A stretch of 64,000 nt of DNA. Source: Curvularia sp. ZM96 (Eukaryota > Ascomycota > Dothideomycetes > Pleosporales > Pleosporaceae). Location: positions 2,604,001-2,668,000 of the forward strand of contig JAJGBQ010000003.1 in NCBI GenBank assembly GCA_022457065.1, given 5' to 3'. Numbering within the stretch: the first letter of the stretch is position 1; every line of letters starts with the position of its first letter. Shown piece after piece: positions 55,978 to 64,000 of the stretch. The position numbers and the translations under genes are program-made. The notes beneath the pieces are model-generated. The model was not told the origin of the DNA and did not search any database. It worked only from the letters and a program-made list of their open reading frames with translations.

Positions 55978-57060
55978 GTTGATCTCAGCATTCAAAAGGA
56001 AAAGGGAGAATTTGTTGAATCATGACACTGGATTGTCTTAGCGATAGGCGTTTGCAGGACCGTGAGGCACGGTAAAGATACCACCATTTGGCACTGGGAC
56101 ACTCGGGACTTGAACATTCTGTTCAACACAATAAAAACACCATGTATTCTACTGTATAACCACAAGCATCTTCCATGTCTCTGTTCCACGTGACTCGCAA
56201 CATGGCAGATGTTCACGTACCGTTGTCGGCGGTCGGTAAAATCCGTCTTACTCATCCCAATCTCTCCGCTGAAGCCAGCAGACGGAGTTTCCGCTGCGGC
56301 GCTCGAGGTAAGCTACATGATTTGCAACAGAGTAAATTGCGTGGCAGCCTTGCTGACATGCAGGCAAAGGGGTGTCGGGGGCGATTGGATGTGATTGGAC
56401 AGCCCTGCGAAGCGATGCATGACAACCGTGGAGGTGTGCGATCAGCGATAAGCACTGCATGAAGCAGTGAGCGGCTCGAGGGTGGCTGCTGCTAGTGCCC
56501 TCGTCGGAACATGCAACCCGCAGATTCCACTGCCATGACGCGCTCGTGAAGGATTAGGGCTGAGCAAGTATGTACATGTCGGTAAGACGATGGGCGCGTG
56601 TGGTAAACTGCCCTTTGTTTCTGGTCAAGTCCATCTTACCTGCGTACGCGTACCAGAGGCTCGGATACCTAGGCACAGACGAGCATCACTATGACTTCAT
56701 TGACTGTGCTTCTCGTACAACAACAACCCTAGCATCAATCACATCGCCCGTGCCATGTCACCGCTCACAATCCGCCCTTCGGGTTTAACCAACGTCTACT
56801 GCGTCGACGAATACTTTCCCTATCAGCACTGTTCAACTCAAACCCCCAGCGACTAAAGTCTTACTTACATCCCTAGCCGACGCCAACCGCTTCGCCAAAC
56901 AGCACCGACAGACTATTGACCCACGCACCCGACGGACCAACCGTCCCGCCCACACGCCACACCAGTCTCCGTTGGCCCATTCACGCTCTCTACCGCAAAC
57001 TTATCCCGAGACACACGTCGCCCGCGTGCATCGCTTACCCAAATCCTCTAAGCAACCACC
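55978..57060. other. Intergenic stretch
   Basis: No supported gene; pyrimidine-rich sequence before 57061 is the likely promoter. Confidence 0.4.
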
Positions 57061-57519
57061 ATGTCATCCCATCGCAGCACCTCTCTGCGCTCGACCACGC
57101 ACGCCTTCTGCCACGCGCTTCTCTCGCCCCCTCCTCCATCCACCCTCCTATCCCAGTACTTCACCTCTTCCCCCCAGATTACTGAGCACGGCCCCTCATG
57201 GGCGCGCTCACGCCTCCCCTTCCTCGCCAAAACCTTTTCCGGAAAGGACGAGTGCGAGGAGTACTTTAGCCTCATGACCTCGGTGCTGGACATGTCACTA
57301 CCTGAAGATGCGTTCCCCGGGAATGAGGGGTTCATAGTGGATGCCGAGGCTGGCATGGTCAGTGTGGTGGGTAAAGGAAGATTTGCGAGTAAGAAGACGG
57401 GCAAGGGGTGGGATGAAAGTTTTATATATAGGTTTAGTGGGTTTGATGAGGAGGGAAGGATTGGGCATTGGGAGATTTGGGCGGATCCTTTGAGTGCATG
57501 GGAGGCGGTAGGGGAGTGA
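57061..57519 (+). CDS. SnoaL/NTF2-like fold protein
   Basis: A single exon of 152 residues with ATG in good context (ACCACCATG). The pattern is the cone-shaped NTF2-like fold: an N-terminal helix (STTHAFCHALLS), LSQYFTSSPQITEHGPSWA, KDECEEYFSLMTSVLDM, a beta strand pair (VSVVGKGRFASKKTGKGWDESFIYRFSGFD) and a closing strand (IGHWEIWADPLSAWEAV). Family knowledge: this fold hosts small cyclases, isomerases and binding proteins. The exact reaction cannot be read. Confidence 0.7.
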   Translation: MSSHRSTSLRSTTHAFCHALLSPPPPSTLLSQYFTSSPQITEHGPSWARSRLPFLAKTFSGKDECEEYFSLMTSVLDMSLPEDAFPGNEGFIVDAEAGMVSVVGKGRFASKKTGKGWDESFIYRFSGFDEEGRIGHWEIWADPLSAWEAVGE

Positions 57520-58291
57520 GGACGAAGGTGCGTTACATGACGGTACGAACGCGACAATGGTTCTATGGAGGGTATGAAGTCTGATTGACTCCGAGCTAAG
57601 TTTTCGTCTGGTCTACTACATTGCTCCGTATGCTCACGTTCATCCTGGTCGAATGAAAGCCGTTAGCGCGCTCGCTTCGCGCATGTGGGTCCAAGTCGGC
57701 ATCTTTTCCGCCTCGTCGCCGACCCTCTTTGACTTTTCTTTCATCCTCGCTCGGAACCTGCTTCTGCACTTTGCGCGAACACGCATGACATGTTGCACGC
57801 TCTGTCGCCCTCATCTCCGTCACACCCAGAGTCCTCGACCATGTGACACTAAGCCTACCTTGCTAACTCGCAGCATGGCCCCCAACACACATACCAAGGT
57901 ACGTTGCGGACTTTCTTTGCACGCCATCACGGCGCCTTGCGCACATGCAAAAGCTCAAAAGATGAGATGTTACATCGACCATATATATAATTAGGAAGAG
58001 CCGGAAAAGGTATGGCTAGCATCGACATATGCTACGCCGTCGCTGCTTATAACTTGGTCTCTGAAGAGCTTCGTCATTTTTACACGGATTGGACACGCTT
58101 GGTTTGGGACTTGTGCTGACAGCTTGAAGGATAGGTTTGCATTGTAATGTCTGCGCTGTATACTGATTCGATCTTCGACGTGCGACTTCGCTGGCGTTGA
58201 TGTACGCGTCACGGTTGATGAGCACAGATGGAGAGCTATAAGTGGGAAGAGATTTATTCTTGGAGAAGAAAAGGGCAGTTTTGTAGTACAG
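57520..58291. other. Convergent 3' region
   Basis: No supported gene; it lies between two genes that end toward each other. Confidence 0.4.
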
Positions 58292-59122
58292 CTACGAGAA
58301 ATCTCCTTGTAAAATGGTAGCCAGACTGTCGCAGTTGAGCAGTGCTGCAGCATCTTGCTCAAGTGTCGATATATACGACACAGGCTTCTCGTAGTAGCTC
58401 ATGTCTACTGACGTGGTTCCGAGGGGCTTGGCTATGTAGTCGTCACGCCCAAGTGGCCGGGAGATGACTTGAGCTGGCTCATATCCTTCGCTCCAGGGCT
58501 GCAAGAGGCCATCCATGTTGACTTGAAGATCTAAGTCCGTTGCCAGTGACTGGTCTTGGAGGACAGCCAAATCTGCGTCGAGATGGAAATTCAAATCAGA
58601 TCCAAAATCGACCAGGTCATTGAAATCAAAGTCTTCCCACGAAGGCGTACTTGTCTCTGTAGCCGTCTTCAACACAGAAGCAGCCGTAGCTCTCCCATTC
58701 TCCATAGCTCTCCTTGTAGCATACTCTTTCGGCGTCAAGCCCGTCTTATCCTTGAATATCTTATGAAAGTACCTGGGCGTAAGCCCAACCTTTGTCGCCA
58801 AATCCTGAAGTCTCGCTGCGCCCGCATCCTCACTCTTCAGCGCCTCTTCAATCAACCCGCATGCCTTCTTCACCGCGCGCTCCTGTGGATCTTCAACTAC
58901 CGTGCTGTTGGGCTTGCACCGCTTGCAAGCCCTGAACCCCGCGGCTTCAGCCTCGCGCCACGTCGCATAGAAGCCTACATTTGCTCTGCGCGCCAGACGC
59001 CCTGGGCACGTGGGCCGGCAGTAGATGTTGGTTGATTTGACAGAGTAGATGAAGTGCCCGTTGGCGTTGGCGTCGCGCATTGTGAGTGCGCGCCAGCGGG
59101 CGGCGTCTGTTGTGTATGCCAT
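58292..59122 (-). CDS. Ada-type zinc-binding plus AraC-HTH protein lacking a methyltransferase domain
   Basis: From the ATG at 59122, 276 residues. The N-terminal Ada zinc domain is complete: C35 and C39 (YCRPTC), then C66 and C69 (ACKRC), with WRALTMRDANANGHFIY and ANVGFYATWREAEAAGF around it. The AraC-type helix-turn-helix follows (LQDLATKVGLTPRYFHKIFKDKTGLTPKEY, residues about 103-133). The remaining 140 residues are acidic and of low complexity (DFDFNDLVDFGSDL). The C-terminal O6-methylguanine methyltransferase with its PCHR motif, present in bacterial Ada, is absent. Family knowledge: C35 accepts a methyl group from methyl-phosphotriesters and turns the protein into an activator. Such genes in fungi derive from bacteria; the acidic tail may act as an activation domain. 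Confidence 0.85.
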   Translation of the reverse strand: MAYTTDAARWRALTMRDANANGHFIYSVKSTNIYCRPTCPGRLARRANVGFYATWREAEAAGFRACKRCKPNSTVVEDPQERAVKKACGLIEEALKSEDAGAARLQDLATKVGLTPRYFHKIFKDKTGLTPKEYATRRAMENGRATAASVLKTATETSTPSWEDFDFNDLVDFGSDLNFHLDADLAVLQDQSLATDLDLQVNMDGLLQPWSEGYEPAQVISRPLGRDDYIAKPLGTTSVDMSYYEKPVSYISTLEQDAAALLNCDSLATILQGDFS

Positions 59123-59573
59123 GGGATGTCGAGAGAAAGACAAAAGACAGTTTGAAAATATGGTCTATAGAGCAAAATAAGTTTGTTTGTACGTATTTGA
59201 CCTCGGCGGATGGGACACACTTCTTAAGAGTAGGAAGGATTACCGCAAGGCTGTCTGGCGCTGTCTCTGATTGGTTACATTGAGAACATGTGTAGATGCG
59301 ATGACGCATGCTGCATCTTCCTGTCTATGCGCTTCGTGAATACGGTATATGTGTGGATCGAGCAACTCAAGTACGTATGTATAGGCATGATACAAGTTGC
59401 ACTATGCCAGGGGTGGCAGGGTCGCTCTTTCCGACCCAGGCGTGTGAATGCTGGAAAAGGCAACCACGTTGAAGGGACTCACTCAATCTCCCGTAGTCAG
59501 ATATTGCATCTACATCCACTTCTTCAACCCATATTTTAACCTCAATATATTGCATTTGTTCTAGCTAGCCAGC
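59123..59573. other. Divergent region between the Ada-type gene and the MutL gene
   Basis: The 451 bp hold two head-to-head promoters and no gene. Confidence 0.5.
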
Positions 59574-62500
59574 ATGGCGGCGGCTTCTAGCACAGTCGCT
59601 TTACCTGGCATTAATGCACTCCCACCCACCACAGCGAGGCAGATCGGGTCCGGCCAGGTCCTCGCTGACGCCAGCTCAGTCGTGAAGGAACTCATCGACA
59701 ATGCACTAGATGCCCGCGCCAAAAGCATCTTTATTGATCTCGCTGCCAACACGCTCGACACTATCCAGGTCAAGGACGACGGCCACGGCATACCGAGTGA
59801 AGACCGGCCACTCGTCTGTCGCCGTTACTGCACAAGCAAGATCCGAGATTTGAGTGACTTGAGAGATGCAGGCGGCAAATGGCTTGGTTTCCGCGGCGAG
59901 GCCTTGTCCAGCATGGCGGACATGAGTGGCGCACTAATGGTGACTACGAGAGTCGAGGGCGAGGCCGTCGCTGTAAAGTTAAAGTATGGCCGGGATGGCG
60001 AGCTTGCTTCGTAAGTGCTACACAAGTAGATAGAGATTTGAGATACGAGCTAACAGTCTACAGCATCGAACGCGATTCACATCCTGTTGGCACGACAGTC
60101 AAGGTGACTGGCTTCTTCGAGTACACACCTGTTCGAAAGCAAGCTGCGGCCAAGAACGCAGCAAAGTGTCTAGCAAAGATTCGACGACTCATTCAGGCTT
60201 ACGTTCTTGCCAGACCAGGTATTCGGTTTCGACTTCGCGTGCTGAAAGCGAAGAACAATGCTGGTGATTTCGTCTATGCGCCGAAGGTTGACGCCAGTGT
60301 TGAGGATGCTGTGCTGAAGATCTTTGGCAAGGACTGTGCCATGCAGTGCGGTTCGTCGGCTGTGGAAACAGATGGCTTTGAAATTCATGCGTTCCTACCT
60401 AAGCCAACAGCAGTCGGGTCAAAGGTCTCAAGCCATGGCAGCTTTGTCTCGGTCGATGCGCGGCCCGTGTCAAGCCATCGCGGGACTATTAAGCAGTTAG
60501 TTCGGGCTTGCAAAAACCGACTCGGCCAGGTGAATGCTTCTCTATCAGGTGCCAGAGACCCCTTTTTCTGCATCAACATTAACTGTCCGCCTGGTAGCTA
60601 CGATGCCAATGTCGAGCCAGCAAAAGACGATGTGCTATTCGAAAATAGCGATGCTGTTCTGATGGTCTTGGATAAGATGCTGAAGTCATTTTATCCTGAG
60701 GCTGTTGCCAATATCGACAGTGAGGAGCTATCATTATCTGCTTCTCAGAATCGTGAACCCGAATCGGACGAAGTGCTTGCTCCGGATGAGAATAACATCC
60801 TAACTCAAGGACGCAACACTAGTAATCAAGATGAAGGTACGAACCTAACACCACAACCGAGGTGGAGATCCAGCATGTACGGCATCGACGAAGACGATCT
60901 GGAGTTCTTGCAGAATGACCGGACTCCTATCATTGACGAAGAGGAGGGTCTTCGAGCCATTGAAGTATCCAATCCATGGACAATCGCTCGAATGAATGCC
61001 GCCATCAAGCCCAGGCAGTCTGCTAGTAATTGGCAACTGCCAAGTTCAGCGAAAAGCATCAAAGGCGTCAACGATCATCCCAGCCCTGCAAAGATTCCCG
61101 CAACACCAAGTCGACTCACATCAGCAGAGCCTTTGACGCCCCAAACATCATCAAGGACGAATACGCTGAGATCGCCACTGGATGATGAGCTTGAGCGTAG
61201 CATACAGCGCATTCCACGACCAGGTCCGGTAACAGGAAGTGTCAATGACTGGACTGGAGAGCGTCGAAGTGAGCCGCTTAGCAATGATCGAGGTTCAGAT
61301 AGTCTGGAAGCGGAGCTACCCGGTATGGTCTCACTGTCTAGCCTTCAAACATTAGACAATTGTGTATCATCATCGGCTGGGCGCGGCAACGCAGACTCGA
61401 GAATGGCTTCTTCAGCCGATCGAGCTACCCCCCGCCAGCAGCCAATCCGAGGCCCAAAGCCATCGGAAACGTCTCTCCGTCAGAGGACAACCGCGAATCT
61501 TGAACTACCAGATTTCCAGACAAGCACCTCATCCAGATCGCGAAAGAGCTTACCAGTAGCAGCAGGGCAGACAGAACAGAGTCGTCTTCACTCGAACAAC
61601 AACAAGGATATCCGAGAATGGTTCGGGCAGAGGGGTGAAGTCCGAGGAAACAATGCAGCTCAAGAACGGTCTTTTACGCCAATCAATCGACCAGCACAGT
61701 CAATTCAATCTAGATCGCTCGGTCTACCCGTTCCCGTTGACCGAAACCGTCTTCCACAGAATGAACCGGACGCATTGCGATCAGATTCAGCAGTGCCTCG
61801 CAACATACGAGATTATCTGCAAGCATACTCTGAGCGAGCAGGGGCAAGATCTTCTTCACCTACCGAAAGCCAGCTATCGACGCAGCTCGATCAGAGGCCA
61901 ACTACGACACGTCGATTCCACGTTCACAAAGACGATTCTGCTACCTCATCTGCATTCCACGTACCCTATCCCCAGGGTGAACGCCCATCACCTGCGTCCC
62001 CGCATAGCAACGCGATACCCGCCGCACGCAACAAACCCCGAACTAATCCCCGCAGCCAAAGTACCGACCAAATGAACGCCTTTTTCCAATCTCACCTGGA
62101 AAACGCTCCTGCCCACCCACCTCAGCATATCCGTCGCACTGCTCCGCCTCTCGACACATCCCGCCCTGCTGCCGCCACAAAGACTTCGGAGTCTGCAAAC
62201 CCAAACACACACCCTGAACCCCCCTTACGCAACCGCACCCTGAGTCTCTGTACTACCACGACTGTAGAAACTATCATTCGCCTCGTCCTTGTCCGCCACG
62301 ACTATCTCCCCAAATGGGACGGCGCGGCGCAAGATGCATATCATAGCTTTGACGAGCGCGTTTCCGAGGAGCGGATCGCAGTGTGGGTGCGCAAGCTGGA
62401 CGGATTGCTGTGTGCGTTGTGTGAAAGGGTGGGTGGAGTGCGTGAGACGAGGGGTGTACTTGAGGAGGGGGTGAGGAGGTCCTTGGGGAAGGGGGTTGAA

Positions 62501-62620
62501 GAGGGTAGTGGAGAGGGAGAGGAAGATGAGGGGCATGGTGGTGTTGATGATGTTGTTGCTAATGATGACGGGGACGAATATGATGATGATATGGAAGAGG
62601 AGATGTTGATGGATCTGTGA
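59574..62620 (+). CDS. MutL-family mismatch-repair protein (MLH2/PMS1-like), two exons
   Basis: Exons 59574-60010 and 60064-62620 sum to 2994 nt, 997 residues; the 53-nt intron has GTAAGT and a CTAAC branch. The GHKL ATPase site is complete: ELIDNALDARA with the catalytic E39, DDGHGIP (68-74) and GFRGEAL (105-111). The transducer domain follows to about residue 370 (HPVGTTVKVTGFFEYTPVRKQ, SFVSVDARPVSS, CININCPPGSYDANVEPAKDDVLF). About 450 low-complexity residues follow, then a reduced C-terminal part ending in an acidic tail (DDDMEEEMLMDL). I do not see the DQHAX2EX4E endonuclease motif of Pms1/Mlh3. That fits an MLH2-type accessory subunit rather than the endonuclease. Confidence 0.82.
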
Positions 62621-62814
62621 AAAGAGAAAGATTCAATGAAGAAAGATGGAGAGGGAGTAACGTGGAGGATGCTTTACAACTACGAAATCGTTCAAGTCAT
62701 GTAAGCATACTCGATCATATGGTCTGTTCCTTCCATGCCTATTCAACAGACATAAATCCCGATATCCTTCTAATTCCAATCAACAACCCCTTTTTCCTCT
62801 TTCTTATCAAATAC
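62621..62814. other. Convergent 3' region between the MutL and TRM5 genes
   Basis: No gene; the two genes end 194 bp apart. Confidence 0.5.
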
Positions 62815-63966
62815 TCAAACCTCTCTAAAAGCCACTTCCTCTGGCAACCTGAAGCTTGCACAAAACATCCTCTTCTTCGGCGCCACATCTCTCACATCGT
62901 GTACATGTACATCTTCCATATCCGGCGTGATCTCGTAGCCCAGCTGTCTGCTAATCTCCTCGCAGATGCCCTTAATTTCAGCCACGTTGTCATCGCTCTT
63001 AGTGGAGAAGCAGTGGACGTGGATCATGGGTAGCTTTTGCTCTGTATGTGGAGCAAGCATCTTCTTAATTTCCGCGGCAGGCAGACCGGGGACGTTGGCG
63101 TAGAGGCCGATGAAGGAAGGAAGAAACGTAGTGGCAGAGGCAGGCAAGTTCATTACGTAGTGAGCGAAGAAGCGGGGCTGAACAAGAGTCTTGATGGGTT
63201 CTGGCTGCTTGTTCTCTTGGGGGTTGCTGCGGGAGACTTTGGTCTTTGGGTAGATGGGGACGCTGTGTTTGGAGTTCTCAAGGAGGAGATCGGCCGATGC
63301 TTTGCGGATAAAGGCGCCGCCGTCGGTGTTGAAGGAGCGGACAAAGTCGCCGACCTTGTTGATCTTGATGTTGCCTACGAGCGAGTTGTACGACTCCGGG
63401 TTGAGGTCGTTGGCCCAGACAAAACACTTCTTCTTGCCGGAGGGGACAGCAAAAGGACCGACTCCTGCCATGACGTCGCAAATGGCCTCACCCTCCTTGA
63501 ATATGTTACAGAGGCGTTCGTGCTCAGTGTGCAGGCGCGTGTTCCAGTAGACTTTGGCAAAGTCGAACTTGAAGGTGCAGCCCTGCTCCCGCAGCTCAAC
63601 GTTCATATCGTCAGGTCCGTAGAGAACCTCGTATTGGAAGGTCCTGAAGGCATTCTCAGTGCCCACATTGTCCAGCTTGTTGATGACTGTCTTAACCATA
63701 GGGTTCTTGTCGGCGAGCACGGTCGCAATGAGGTGCTTGTATGGCCAGTACCGCTCGCGCAGGTTCAAGTGGGCGACATGGCCGGCAAGTGCGAAGCCCT
63801 GGGGAATTTCATCGTCGTGCTTAGACTCTGGTGGGGGAATGGTAGCGCTCGTGATCTCCGAGTAGGTGAAGTAGTCGTAGTCGAGGTGCAGCTGGTAGGG
63901 TATCACACCCAATGTCCCACTCTGCTCGAGGTCGCGCAGCTTAGGGGACCATGTAGTTCGATCTGC
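62815..63966 (-). CDS. TRM5: tRNA (guanine-37-N1)-methyltransferase Trm5, 5' end outside window
   Basis: The visible exon runs from a probable CCAG acceptor (exon start 63966, ADRTTWSPKLRDLE) to the stop at 62815, about 383 residues. The first exon lies beyond the window. Family blocks are LGVIPYQLHLDYDYFTYSEI, HVAHLNLRERYWPYKHLI, FKFDFAKVYWNTRLHTEH, the SAM site ICDVMAGVGPFAVPSGKKKCFVWANDLNPES, INKVGDFVRSFNTDGGAF, and HYVMNLPASATTFLPSF (the NLP catalytic motif). It methylates G37 next to the anticodon, which prevents frameshifting. It has cytosolic and mitochondrial roles. Confidence 0.92.
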   Translation of the reverse strand, partial: ADRTTWSPKLRDLEQSGTLGVIPYQLHLDYDYFTYSEITSATIPPPESKHDDEIPQGFALAGHVAHLNLRERYWPYKHLIATVLADKNPMVKTVINKLDNVGTENAFRTFQYEVLYGPDDMNVELREQGCTFKFDFAKVYWNTRLHTEHERLCNIFKEGEAICDVMAGVGPFAVPSGKKKCFVWANDLNPESYNSLVGNIKINKVGDFVRSFNTDGGAFIRKASADLLLENSKHSVPIYPKTKVSRSNPQENKQPEPIKTLVQPRFFAHYVMNLPASATTFLPSFIGLYANVPGLPAAEIKKMLAPHTEQKLPMIHVHCFSTKSDDNVAEIKGICEEISRQLGYEITPDMEDVHVHDVRDVAPKKRMFCASFRLPEEVAFREV

Positions 63967-64000
63967 CTGGTTTCAGACTCAGCACTTGGATGTACCTGCG

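Overview
The window is nuclear DNA of a filamentous ascomycete, most likely a dothideomycete of the Pleosporales type (a taxonomic inference). The evidence is short introns (44-153 nt) with fungal GTRNGT donors and CTGAC/CTAAC branch sites, HET-domain and NACHT-WD40 (NLR) genes, a Fot1/Pogo DNA transposon whose stop codons fit CpA-to-TpA (RIP-type) mutation, and housekeeping genes such as TRM5 and a MutL homologue. Many starts and exons given here were worked out by joining reading frames across splice sites. For every multi-exon model I checked that the joined length is a multiple of three and runs from ATG to stop.

Layout. (1) 0-36 kb is a gene-poor, relic-rich accessory compartment. It starts with the WD40 tail of an NLR (2-1912), a tRNA-Asp-like sequence (2415-2507), a two-exon HET gene (2901-5032) and a complete but inactivated transposon with perfect 49-bp inverted repeats (5387-7499). 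It continues with an orphan two-exon gene (8048-8857), a metallo-beta-lactamase-fold hydrolase (10150-11106), an ankyrin remnant, a decayed Zn2Cys6 transcription-factor domain and a small two-exon gene (13901-14558). A DUF2236/mpaB-type oxygenase (15885-17306) is divergent from a six-exon class I terpene synthase (18121-19526). Then come a small beta-trefoil-like protein (20987-21419), a HET-NACHT pseudogene, a frameshifted F-box gene, a 10-cysteine secreted protein (25591-26200), a MITE (27003-27311), a decayed zinc-type dehydrogenase (28999-30363), a mosaic of unrelated gene fragments (30.6-31.4 kb), a pepsin-fold protein that has lost both catalytic aspartates (33133-34574) and an 8-cysteine secreted mini-protein (34966-35290).

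(2) 37-64 kb is a gene-dense compartment of ordinary, intact genes: a GT34 glycosyltransferase, a seven-helix rhodopsin-domain membrane protein, an FAD-dependent monooxygenase, a mitochondrial tricarboxylate-type carrier, a hydantoinase/oxoprolinase-DUF917 fusion divergent from an NCS1 permease, a phenolic acid decarboxylase, a conserved unknown protein, a SnoaL/NTF2-like protein, an Ada-type zinc/HTH regulator, a MutL homologue and TRM5 (5' end outside the window).

How the genes may work together. The terpene synthase and mpaB-type oxygenase share one 0.8-kb divergent promoter and may form a minimal terpenoid locus. The hydantoinase-DUF917 protein and the NCS1 permease share a divergent promoter with GATA-factor sites, including a perfect 12-bp inverted repeat, which suggests uptake and ring opening of a cyclic amide or ureide under nitrogen control. 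The two cysteine-rich secreted proteins lie in the relic-rich half, where effector-like genes of fungal plant associates often sit. Functions are inferred from sequence motifs alone; no database search was possible.
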